Of a stretch of DNA of 27,596 nt, positions 1 through 7,567 are shown one piece after another. How positions within the stretch are numbered: position 1 is the first letter of the stretch; each line of letters starts with the position of its first letter. The position numbers and the translations under genes are program-made. Source of the DNA: a virus; IMG/VR virus record IMGVR_UViG_3300030102_003635, positions 1 through 27,596 of that record, one strand, 5' to 3'. The notes below the pieces were generated by a model. That model did no database searches, had not been told where the DNA came from, and worked only from the letters and a program-made list of their open reading frames with translations.

Positions 1-111
1 GACAAAAGGCAACGCCATATCGTCTTGTGTCATATTCTCAAAACCTTTTGCTGCATCATCACCAAACAAGGCAAGTGATCCAGTGTCTTTTTTCATTACT
101 TCATTACTCAT
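1..111 (-). CDS. Hypothetical phage protein, N-terminal 37 residues (runs off the left edge)
   Basis: The open frame begins at ATG 111 and continues past the left edge, so only 37 residues are visible. The start has a GGAG Shine-Dalgarno about seven bases upstream, in the 13-base gap after the preceding gene. The visible part is polar and acidic and contains GFENMTQDDMALPFV. Many phage proteins of unknown function begin with a similar 'GFE-x-M-x-x-x-D-x-x-[IL]-PF' pattern, in genes next to replication functions. That likeness is from memory and does not establish a role. It is the third gene of a minus-strand run (1088 to 1). No function is assigned. Confidence 0.75.
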   Translation of the reverse strand, partial: MSNEVMKKDTGSLALFGDDAAKGFENMTQDDMALPFV

Positions 112-124
112 TATTTTTTCTCCA

Positions 125-688
125 TTATTTCCGAGTTATTTTAGTTTTGTCTTTAATCCAAGTATTAAAGACATCAGAAGGCATATCGAGCCCGGACTCG
201 ATACGCTCTCTGAACAGGGCAGTTAAAGTCATCCAAGCCACATCAGATTTCTGTTGTGGTTCAAATCCATTTTCTGCCGCAAGGTCCAGCAATTGCTTCG
301 CCTTGTCATCTTCTCCTTTACCAAAAGTTACAAAGATATTGTTTTTAATAATATCCCCTAACTTCTCGTTCCGAAGCCATTCATAGGCCTGCTCTCTCTT
401 CGCTTCATCTTTTGGAAGAGTGCACCTAAATTCTTTTTTAACAGATACTTTAGATCCATCAGCTAATTTTATTTCTGATAGTCCTTGCTCTGCCAGTAAT
501 TCTGGAATCACACGAGAACTGATGTCATCAGCCTCTGCTTTTTTATCTTTAAGTTGCTGTTCTAAATTAGCAATCTCATCTTCTTTTTGTTTTAGTTTTA
601 CACATTGATCAGCAACAGTTGTTACCTCAACATTATCTAGAAGATCTTTTGAATCTTCTAACATCATATCTCTTACTTCTTCACTCAT
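125..688 (-). CDS. Conserved phage protein of unknown function with N-terminal coiled coil (187 aa)
   Basis: The 187-residue product has a strongly charged helical stretch at about residues 30-60 (KLKQKEDEIANLEQQLKDKK), which should form a coiled coil. A compact domain follows, with the signature KLADGSKVSVKKEF and, further on, NNIFVTFGKGEDD. I recall this layout from uncharacterised proteins in many podo- and siphoviruses: a coiled coil, then a 'LADG' beta-hairpin, then 'VTFG'. No enzymatic motif is visible. The start is ATG 688, with GAAAGGA upstream. The stop of the preceding gene lies one base away, so the two are probably co-translated. A role in early or middle gene expression or replication is only inferred from position. 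Confidence 0.85.
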   Translation of the reverse strand: MSEEVRDMMLEDSKDLLDNVEVTTVADQCVKLKQKEDEIANLEQQLKDKKAEADDISSRVIPELLAEQGLSEIKLADGSKVSVKKEFRCTLPKDEAKREQAYEWLRNEKLGDIIKNNIFVTFGKGEDDKAKQLLDLAAENGFEPQQKSDVAWMTLTALFRERIESGLDMPSDVFNTWIKDKTKITRK

Positions 689-689
689 A

Positions 690-1088
690 TTATCCTTTCT
701 GATATCCGTCCACTTCTAATGGATAGTATCTATATTCACGTTTATCCCACTTCAACATATTAAACTGTCCGTTTGTAGTTTCACCTACTAACCAAGTTGA
801 GATACCTATTATTACAGGATCTCCTACAGCAAGTAAATAATCTTCTTTACGAAAGTCTTGTAAATTTTTTCTCATCTTTTGCACATAAGGTGCAGTAGAA
901 AATATTGCCTGATCTCTATTAGGCAAACATATTACAAGGTATCCATAATCAGATGCACTTAATATATTTATATTAGGTGGTGGTTGTTGAATTACATAAA
1001 CAAATTTTTCTTTTGGAAAAGCTTTATTAAACTGTAAAAAACTTTGCAAAGAATCTGGTTTGTATAACTCAAATATTTTATTTTTCAT
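690..1088 (-). CDS. Hypothetical phage protein (132 aa)
   Basis: The product is an aromatic-rich, probably soluble 132-residue protein. Visible features are a QQPPPNINILSASDYG segment and a C-terminal FNMLKWDKREYRYYPLEVDG segment. I do not recognise a named family, and there is no signal peptide, membrane segment or nucleotide-binding motif. It is the first gene of the leftward run and is divergent from the helicase, with 72 bases between them. The region before the start is A-rich (AAATAAGAAATG) and lacks a good Shine-Dalgarno, so initiation may be weak or leaderless-like. The next gene begins after a one-base gap, suggesting one transcript. Confidence 0.8.
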   Translation of the reverse strand: MKNKIFELYKPDSLQSFLQFNKAFPKEKFVYVIQQPPPNINILSASDYGYLVICLPNRDQAIFSTAPYVQKMRKNLQDFRKEDYLLAVGDPVIIGISTWLVGETTNGQFNMLKWDKREYRYYPLEVDGYQKG

Positions 1089-1104
1089 TTCTTATTTCTT
1101 TTAC

Positions 1105-1135
1105 TTGACAGACTTCTTACAGTAATTTATATAAT
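1105..1135 (+). promoter_or_regulatory. Sigma70-like promoter for the plus-strand helicase
   Basis: A perfect TTGACA at 1105-1110 is followed by TATAAT at 1130-1135. That spacing is 19 bases. An alternative TATATA at 1128-1133 gives the ideal 17. Either placement starts transcription about 20 bases before the helicase ATG at 1161. A second TTGACA lies on the other strand (TGTCAA at 1136-1141), so the region is bounded by mirror-image hexamers. This is the best promoter match I found in the window, and it sits where the only plus-strand transcription unit must start. Confidence 0.7.
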
Positions 1136-1160
1136 TGTCAACTAGAAAGAATAAAAAATT

Positions 1161-2627
1161 ATGAATGAAACAAAAATATTTAACAAGTTCAAACTTGATT
1201 ATAAATTTAAAACTAAACCATACGATCATCAAAAAAGTGCGTTAGAAAAATCTTGGTACAAAGATGAGTTTGCATACTTTATGGAAATGGGTACAGGTAA
1301 ATCTAAAGTGTTGGTTGATAATATTGCTGTACTTTATAATAAAGGCTCAATTGATGGGGCGTTAATTATAGCACCAAAAGGTGTATATAGAAACTGGTAT
1401 TCACAAGAAATACCAAATCATTTACCTAGCCATGTAGAAAATAAAACGGTACTATGGACTGCGACTACATCAAAAACAAAGGATAATGAGTATCAGCAAT
1501 TATTTAAAGTAGACTATGACCTTCACATCCTTGTTATGAATGTAGAAGCATTTTCGACAAAGAAAGGCCTTGAGTTTGCCACAAAGTTTCTTAATTGCCA
1601 CAAAACAATAATGGCTGTCGATGAGTCTACAACCATAAAGACTCCAACTGCAAAAAGAACTAAAGCTATTTGTGCATTAGGTAAACTTGCAAAGTATAGA
1701 CGTATTCTTACAGGATCTCCTGTAACTAAATCACCGTTAGATTTGTATACTCAATGTGAATTTTTAAATGAAAACCTGCTTGGTTTTACTTCTTATTATA
1801 CATTTAGAAATAGATACGCAGTAATGAAGAATGCAAATTTTGGTGGTCGTAGAGTTCAATTAGTTGGCGGTTATCAAAGACTCGAAGAGTTATCTAGAAT
1901 ACTAAAACCTTTTTCTGACAGAGTATTAAAAGAAAATTGCTTGGACCTACCGGAAAAAACATACATAGAAAGACAAGTAGAACTAACAGATGAACAAAAG
2001 AAAACATATGAGACTATGAAATCCGCGGCCCTCGCTCTACTAAAAGGCAAGATGGCTACCGCTCCTCATGTATTAACACAATTAATGCGTTTGCATCAGA
2101 TCACATGTGGGCATCTTAAGAATGATGATGATACAATTACAGAAATAAAAAATAATCGTATAACTTCGTTACTAGAATTGCTTGAAGAAGTAGAGGGTAA
2201 GGTAATTATCTGGGCTAACTATGTATATGATATCAAACAAATCGTAGCCGCTATATCTAAAAAGTATGGAGAAGACTCTATAGTTCAATACTATGGTGCA
2301 GTTGCTGCAGATGTCAGACAAAAAAATATAGAAAAGTTTCAGGACCCAGATTCACCTGCGCGATTCTTTGTTGGTAATCCACAAACTGGTGGTTATGGTA
2401 TTACATTAACTGCTGCTAATAATGTGGTTTATTATTCTAATGGATATGACCTAGAAAAAAGGCTGCAGTCAGAAGACAGAGCGCATAGAATAGGGCAGAA
2501 GAAGGCGGTAACATATGTTGACCTTATAGCACCAAAAACTGTTGATGAAAAGATTAGAAAAGCTTTGCGTAAGAAGATTAATATTGCAACAGAAGTTATG
2601 GGAGAGGAGTTAAGAGATTGGATTTAA
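1161..2627 (+). CDS. SNF2/DEAH-type superfamily 2 helicase (488 aa)
   Basis: This is an ATP-dependent DNA translocase or helicase of the SNF2-like branch of superfamily 2. The motifs appear in order: motif I MGTGKSK at residues 43-49, motif II as VDES at 153-156, motif III LTGSP at 183-187, a C-terminal RecA lobe beginning near KVIIWANY, motif V GGYGITLTAAN near 410-420, and motif VI QSEDRAHRIGQ at 436-446. The H-R-I-G-Q ending of motif VI is typical of SNF2 proteins. Its 488 residues are a compact, complete phage-size version. It probably acts in replication or recombination. It has its own promoter and is read opposite to everything around it. The leader carries only a weak AGAAAGAA ribosome site. 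Confidence 0.95.
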   Translation: MNETKIFNKFKLDYKFKTKPYDHQKSALEKSWYKDEFAYFMEMGTGKSKVLVDNIAVLYNKGSIDGALIIAPKGVYRNWYSQEIPNHLPSHVENKTVLWTATTSKTKDNEYQQLFKVDYDLHILVMNVEAFSTKKGLEFATKFLNCHKTIMAVDESTTIKTPTAKRTKAICALGKLAKYRRILTGSPVTKSPLDLYTQCEFLNENLLGFTSYYTFRNRYAVMKNANFGGRRVQLVGGYQRLEELSRILKPFSDRVLKENCLDLPEKTYIERQVELTDEQKKTYETMKSAALALLKGKMATAPHVLTQLMRLHQITCGHLKNDDDTITEIKNNRITSLLELLEEVEGKVIIWANYVYDIKQIVAAISKKYGEDSIVQYYGAVAADVRQKNIEKFQDPDSPARFFVGNPQTGGYGITLTAANNVVYYSNGYDLEKRLQSEDRAHRIGQKKAVTYVDLIAPKTVDEKIRKALRKKINIATEVMGEELRDWI

Positions 2628-2827
2628 TATTATTAAATGATGGTTTGTATAGTTTAGTTTCTGTAACAAAAGAAATGATGCAGGGAATTGAAATTATGGC
2701 TGAAATAGATTGCTTTGATCTATGTGACATACTTCGTTTGCATCTTACAACATACTATGATGCACCATACAATGTTCATGTAATGAATGACGGTACTGGT
2801 GATTTTTATGGTTGTATCTGTGACTAA
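2618..2827 (+). CDS. Small acidic protein of unknown function, TTG start (69 aa)
   Basis: This 69-residue frame starts at TTG 2618 inside the last codons of the helicase, a 10-base overlap. A GGAGAGGAG ribosome site lies about eight bases upstream, which supports the TTG start and translational coupling. The product (LILLNDGLYSLVSVTKEMMQ...) is acidic and Cys/Tyr-containing. It ends VHVMNDGTGDFYGCICD and shows no recognised family. Its stop overlaps the stop of the opposing M15 peptidase gene by four bases (2824-2827). It may be a small partner of the helicase, but that rests on position alone. Confidence 0.65.
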   Translation: MDLILLNDGLYSLVSVTKEMMQGIEIMAEIDCFDLCDILRLHLTTYYDAPYNVHVMNDGTGDFYGCICD

Positions 2828-3300
2828 ACTAAATCTTTAGCTTTACCTATTACAGGTTTGTATTTTGTCTTACCTTCTGATTTGTAAGCCCACAAAAATT
2901 GTTTTCTAGGTTTGTCTGTGGTGTAACTACAGTGAATCCATCCCGAGTTGGGTTCGCCAGGAGTGTAGAACTCGAGTATCAATTGATCAAATTCCAGGTT
3001 CATATAAATCCAGTCAGCTAATTCAGCATTGTCGGTTCCCATACATTCGAAATCTGCCGCTTCTGCTTTTGCATGTTGGCTATTGACCGAGCTGCCGATT
3101 GCAACACACAAATCTTCGCTACGAAATCCTGATGTCACTTTAACTCTGCCAAAATGATCACGAACTGGTTGTAAAATATTTTCACAAAGTTCTTTTAATT
3201 TTTCTATTTGACCTGAACTAGGATTATTATTGATACCTTTACGTATGGCTGTGTCTGATTTAATTAATTCTTGTAAAGAAAAGTTACGAGACAGATTCAT
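2824..3300 (-). CDS. Peptidase M15-family endolysin candidate (158 aa)
   Basis: This is a probable zinc D,D- or L,D-peptidase that cleaves peptidoglycan cross-links at lysis. The M15-type signature is visible as TSGFR near residues 56-60, SQHAKAEAADF at 74-84 (zinc ligands H76 and D83) and GWIH with H123 as the third ligand. The usual glycine in 'SxHxxGxAxD' is alanine here. Start ATG 3300 was chosen over the longer frame (3360) for two reasons. It has GGAAAGGA upstream, and it overlaps the holin candidate's stop as ATGA. The extra upstream residues (Cys-rich, from the overlapping gene) are not typical of the family. Lysis function is inferred from family and from its place at the end of the late genes. 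Confidence 0.88.
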   Translation of the reverse strand: MNLSRNFSLQELIKSDTAIRKGINNNPSSGQIEKLKELCENILQPVRDHFGRVKVTSGFRSEDLCVAIGSSVNSQHAKAEAADFECMGTDNAELADWIYMNLEFDQLILEFYTPGEPNSGWIHCSYTTDKPRKQFLWAYKSEGKTKYKPVIGKAKDLV

Positions 3301-3491
3301 CCAAACATCCTTTCCAACACAAAAACGACTGCAGTTCCCGCTACAGTCAAAAGAACCCAATAGATTTGATCTATCTTACCGCCCAACTTTTCTACGTCTT
3401 CGTGTACATGTTTTAAATTTTTCTTAACACCTGATATGTGTCCGTACAAAGATAAAATGTGTTCTCTCGTATTTTTAGGTTCTAGTGCCAT
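3297..3491 (-). CDS. Single-helix membrane protein, holin candidate (64 aa)
   Basis: The first about 40 residues are charged and helical (VKKNLKHVHEDVEKLGGKI). One hydrophobic helix follows at about residues 43-59 (IYWVLLTVAGTAVVFVL), then a short ERMFG tail. This N-terminal coil plus C-terminal membrane anchor resembles XhlA-like small lysis proteins. It directly precedes the M15 peptidase in transcription order and overlaps it by four bases (ATGA). It overlaps the preceding gene by one base (TAATG) and lacks a good Shine-Dalgarno, so translation probably depends on coupling. Holin function is inferred from size, topology and context. It could instead be a holin regulator or another small membrane protein. 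Confidence 0.75.
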   Translation of the reverse strand: MALEPKNTREHILSLYGHISGVKKNLKHVHEDVEKLGGKIDQIYWVLLTVAGTAVVFVLERMFG

Positions 3492-6400
3492 TATGTTAAT
3501 CTTGTTCTTTGGTTTTTTCTGTACCTTTGTTCTAAAGGATCTAACAATATCTCTTCTGCTGACGTAAGTCCAGTTACAGGATCAATGTTAGTATTTTGTT
3601 GTCCAACAAAACCTGGAGCTCCGGTCATTGCTGTTGTTGCAGGGTTATTACCAATTATTTGATTAGCTTGTGCTACTGCATCTGGTAATAAATTAGTTCT
3701 AAATGGATTTTGTATATCTGGAAATAAATCTCCTGTTAAATTTGTATCATATAAAACATCTTTAATTCTATCAATTACATCTTCTGCTTGTTCAAAAGGA
3801 TTTGCTACTCCTAATTCAGAAGCTTTTATTTCAAAAATATTTTTGACATCTTTTGAAATTGATAAAGGTCTAAACTCTCCTTCATTTATAAAATTAAATG
3901 CTTTTTTTTCTCCCCTGTTAATCATTCTTTCAGCTAAAGAATCTTCATTCATTCCTAAAATTTTAGCGGCTTCCATGTCTAAATACATTTCTCTATTAAT
4001 TCCATATAAAGCTCTATTTGCATTTATATATGCATCAACGATTTGTTCAGGTGTTACCACACCTCCTTTTAAAGTAGCAGATGTAAATAGATTTCTAGAA
4101 TTTCTTACTCCTTTTTTATAATCAGTAATTTTGTAATTAAAAGATTTAGTAGGATCTACATCAACTCTTCGTAGTCCTGCAATACCTGCAAGTTCATTAC
4201 CAAGATCATATTGATTACCTCTCTCATCAAACCTACCTAAACTATCTACGGGTTTAATTGCTAAACCAATTCTTTGCATTTGTTTCCAGTTTAATGGCAT
4301 TTGTGTATCTACTAAATGACTAATTGATTTTGACATTTTATCTCCAATCGCATCCTCTGGATTCCAAAGAGATCTTCCTTCTCTTGTTCTTCCTCCTCTT
4401 ACAAATATATCTGCTAGTCCTTCTGTCCAAATAGATTCACTAATAAAAGGTGAACCTAATTCTTTGGTAGATTCAAACATACCTAAAACAAAATCATCCA
4501 CTAATCCATCTTCATCAGCTCTACCAGCATTAACTTTATTTAATACAGTTTGTATTGGTCTTGTAACAGTGTCGTATGCATTTAAGTGTGAGAAATCTAC
4601 GTAAGATAATTTACCATCTTCATCTTTAAATGGCACAAGTACAGAATTTTTAGACCAGTCTGCAACATATCTTCTCATTGCATCAATTTCTTCATCTGCA
4701 ATATCATATACTGCCTGTGCTGCTGCAACTGTACCAAGCGGTAATGCAGCCGTAGTTAATGCCATACCAGTTAATCTTTGTATGCCTCTTTTTCTTAATG
4801 GGTTTACAGTTTTACCATTAATAACTGTAGAATAATTAATTTCTTTTAATGCAGTCTCAACAATGTTTGCACTTGTTCTAATAATCTCTGCAGGAAAAGC
4901 TACAAAGTTTCCAACAGGTAGTTGTCTTAAACCTTTAATAAAGTCTGATACAAAAGCATAGTTAGGTACATTATTTTTTACCATATCAGCTGCTGCTCTT
5001 TTTAAATACTGTTCGTTATATATTTGTTTAGCACCATTCATATCAATAAATTCCATACCATCTCTTAAACCTGCATTTTTAAATGAAGTATTTAATTTAG
5101 ATTTTTCTCCTAGATATGTAAATATTTTCCAGAAATCATCCTCTGCTGTGTAGTAATCTTCAGCACCTCTTTTTATTTTTTTAAGACCTTTAAGAAATCT
5201 ACCTAAACCATAATCACTATTTAATCTGTTTAAGGTTCCACCAAAATCTACATCCTCCAATAGATCAGCTACTTGTTTTAATTGTACGTTAGAGTTTACT
5301 ACTCCAAGTTCTAATAGTTCTTGATAGAATGCATTGTTTTTTCTACCTCCAATAACAGGAGCTTGTAAAGAATTCCAAGCTTTTTTAACATCATCTATAT
5401 TGCCAAAGGGTAAATGCCCGTTAGCTGCAGCAAACGCTGTAGCACTAATAAAATTTCTTGCGTGAGTAAATGGTGCAAGAATTGTTTTAGACATTTGAGA
5501 CAAACCTTTAGGATACAAAATCATACTATTATAAAGTTGTCTTGGAAAACTTTTTCCAGAATTTTGTGTGCTTTTAAATGCTTCCGCATAATCTTTTAGT
5601 GCAAACTTACCTTGTAAAGGATTAACTAGTTGTTCTATTTCTCCTTTAGCATTTGTTCTTATTATTTCGTCGTCATCTATATTTTTTATAAAAGCTTTTT
5701 CATCAGTCCATTTATCTATACTAAATGATGCACCTTTATCTGTAGACACAATTTGTTTAAAATCATCAGGAGTTCCACCTGCATATTTCATTGCATCTCT
5801 TTTGCTATTATATAAAAAAGGAATTCTAGGTTCTGTTCCAACTCTACCACCCTCTAACCACGCATCATAATCTGCTTTTAATTTATTATTTTTTAATATT
5901 AAATCATCAAAAAATTGAGCATTTCTAACTTGTGAAGATAAATTAGCTGTACCTTCTACAATAGAAGACATAGGATTTTGTGCTTTACCTAAAAGTTTTT
6001 GTATGACAGGTTTTGCAACACCACTTAATTCTTCTAAATTAGCTGTTGCTGGATCCGATATAGTTTTTTGTGTAATTTTATCTGCTAAAGATTTAGTCAT
6101 AAATGCAGGGACATTTCCTAATCTTACTTGTCCTGGAGCTCCTACTCCAAGTCTAAATCCTTTAGGCATTTCTGCCCCTTTCCAAACACTATCAACCATA
6201 TCTCTTGCAAGATCATCATTAAGTTTTAAACCTTTTTGTGCAGCAATGTCTTGAAATTCTTTTACGGCTTCTTTAATTAAAGTTTTTGTAGGTCTAATAT
6301 TATCTGCAATTGTAATAGGATTATTTCTAAATACTTCATATCCTCTATCTAACACATCATTAATATATTTAGGTAACATTGTTTCAAATGTTTTAAGAGC

Positions 6401-7555
6401 TTCAGGATTAAATCTTCTACCCATGCCTGTAAATAATTCAGCCCATTTATCTCTAACTGTATCAAACTGATCAAACATTTTTGTAATATCTTCATCACTT
6501 GCCTTGTATTTATTTTTTAAAAGTTTTCTTAAAGCTTCTTTTTTAGCAGTAGGTATTGATTCTATTTGTACGTCATACAATTGTTTACCTGTTTTAAATT
6601 CTTTTCCTTTTGCATCTAATTTAATTTCGTCTACTGTTTGAAAAATAGGTTTTAATTTACCATTTGTAGCTGTTCCGGACATCAACACATCATTCATTTC
6701 TTTAACAATACCTTTTTTAGCTTCTTGAAAAGGAATTTTATTTACCGCAACTTTTCTATAACTGTTGGTTATTTTATCGGCTATCTTATCTATATCTCTC
6801 ATAGCTATATCACCGACGTTAGTGTCTCTAGCTATTCTTCCAGCCATTGTATTTTTTGCATCAAAACCTTCCATGGTTTGAAGTCCATTAGATCTAAACC
6901 AACTATCTAGTTTATCTATTCCTTTATCTAATCCACGCTTCGCTTTATTTGTTCCACGCACCTCTCTCATTTTACTAACTAATTTACCAGCCGCGCCAAA
7001 CGCACCAGTAAATGCCATACCTTCTACACCAAATTTTAATCTGTTCATTAATTCGTTGGCAGCACTATCATCATCTCTGTCTATTTCTGTAGGACCTCCC
7101 ATAAAATCACCAAAGGTTCCTGCTTCTTGCACGTCACCAACTGTAACACCTTCAGCAACACCAGCAGCGGCTGCGCCTTGTGCAAATCTTCTAGATTTTT
7201 CACCTCTACTTAAATAAGTTCCAGCTTGTTTTGCTTTGAGTGCAGCTTTACCTAAACCACTAGCCGCTTTAAATGCTACACCACCTGGTACACCAATATT
7301 AACTATAAGTTCTGTAATTTTACCAATACCTGTTGAAGCTGCTATTTCATCAAATGGATTTATTTTGTCAAAATATTCTTCTACTGCTTCTACTCTATCT
7401 TTATCTACTCCTAAATCTAATAGCGCTGCACCAAATGTTGCAGTTCCTTCTACAATTTTTATAACACCCGAGGGTACGGCTGCTGCCATAGATAGAGCCC
7501 AATTAGGCCTGTCTTCTAAATTTTTTTTAATTCTTTCGTCAGGAATATAAACCAT
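3491..7555 (-). CDS. Very large internal virion (DNA ejection) protein candidate (1354 aa)
   Basis: At 1354 residues this is the largest product in the window. It is mostly helical, with Ala/Gly-rich amphipathic stretches near the N-terminus (VPSGVIKIVEGTATFGAALL; AQGAAAAGVAEG). A hydrophobic segment lies near residues 930-950 (GMALTTAALPLGTVAAAQAV). I see no transglycosylase, protease or nuclease motif. It is the last and longest gene of a four-gene cassette downstream of the tail genes and just before the lysis genes. In T7 the long gp15/gp16 ejection proteins are also the last large virion genes before fibre and lysis genes. Internal virion function is therefore inferred from size, composition and order. 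The start ATG 7555 has AGGAG six bases upstream. Confidence 0.7.
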   Translation of the reverse strand: MVYIPDERIKKNLEDRPNWALSMAAAVPSGVIKIVEGTATFGAALLDLGVDKDRVEAVEEYFDKINPFDEIAASTGIGKITELIVNIGVPGGVAFKAASGLGKAALKAKQAGTYLSRGEKSRRFAQGAAAAGVAEGVTVGDVQEAGTFGDFMGGPTEIDRDDDSAANELMNRLKFGVEGMAFTGAFGAAGKLVSKMREVRGTNKAKRGLDKGIDKLDSWFRSNGLQTMEGFDAKNTMAGRIARDTNVGDIAMRDIDKIADKITNSYRKVAVNKIPFQEAKKGIVKEMNDVLMSGTATNGKLKPIFQTVDEIKLDAKGKEFKTGKQLYDVQIESIPTAKKEALRKLLKNKYKASDEDITKMFDQFDTVRDKWAELFTGMGRRFNPEALKTFETMLPKYINDVLDRGYEVFRNNPITIADNIRPTKTLIKEAVKEFQDIAAQKGLKLNDDLARDMVDSVWKGAEMPKGFRLGVGAPGQVRLGNVPAFMTKSLADKITQKTISDPATANLEELSGVAKPVIQKLLGKAQNPMSSIVEGTANLSSQVRNAQFFDDLILKNNKLKADYDAWLEGGRVGTEPRIPFLYNSKRDAMKYAGGTPDDFKQIVSTDKGASFSIDKWTDEKAFIKNIDDDEIIRTNAKGEIEQLVNPLQGKFALKDYAEAFKSTQNSGKSFPRQLYNSMILYPKGLSQMSKTILAPFTHARNFISATAFAAANGHLPFGNIDDVKKAWNSLQAPVIGGRKNNAFYQELLELGVVNSNVQLKQVADLLEDVDFGGTLNRLNSDYGLGRFLKGLKKIKRGAEDYYTAEDDFWKIFTYLGEKSKLNTSFKNAGLRDGMEFIDMNGAKQIYNEQYLKRAAADMVKNNVPNYAFVSDFIKGLRQLPVGNFVAFPAEIIRTSANIVETALKEINYSTVINGKTVNPLRKRGIQRLTGMALTTAALPLGTVAAAQAVYDIADEEIDAMRRYVADWSKNSVLVPFKDEDGKLSYVDFSHLNAYDTVTRPIQTVLNKVNAGRADEDGLVDDFVLGMFESTKELGSPFISESIWTEGLADIFVRGGRTREGRSLWNPEDAIGDKMSKSISHLVDTQMPLNWKQMQRIGLAIKPVDSLGRFDERGNQYDLGNELAGIAGLRRVDVDPTKSFNYKITDYKKGVRNSRNLFTSATLKGGVVTPEQIVDAYINANRALYGINREMYLDMEAAKILGMNEDSLAERMINRGEKKAFNFINEGEFRPLSISKDVKNIFEIKASELGVANPFEQAEDVIDRIKDVLYDTNLTGDLFPDIQNPFRTNLLPDAVAQANQIIGNNPATTAMTGAPGFVGQQNTNIDPVTGLTSAEEILLDPLEQRYRKNQRTRLT

Positions 7556-7567
7556 CAGGTTCTCCTA

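Noticed and set aside
1105-1141. Strong minus-strand promoter using TGTCAA at 1136-1141
   Set aside because: The best -10 at 16-17 bases (TAAGAA/AAGAAG) is poor. Kept only as a finding, not annotated as a promoter.
2824-3360. Longer endolysin frame starting at 3360
   Set aside because: The first 20 residues overlap the holin candidate's membrane helix and have no ribosome site. ATG 3300 has GGAAAGGA and an ATGA overlap.
7236-7550. Plus-strand frames of 60-120 residues opposite the structural genes, such as this one
   Set aside because: They are antisense shadows of well-supported genes, with no promoter, ribosome site or recognisable product.
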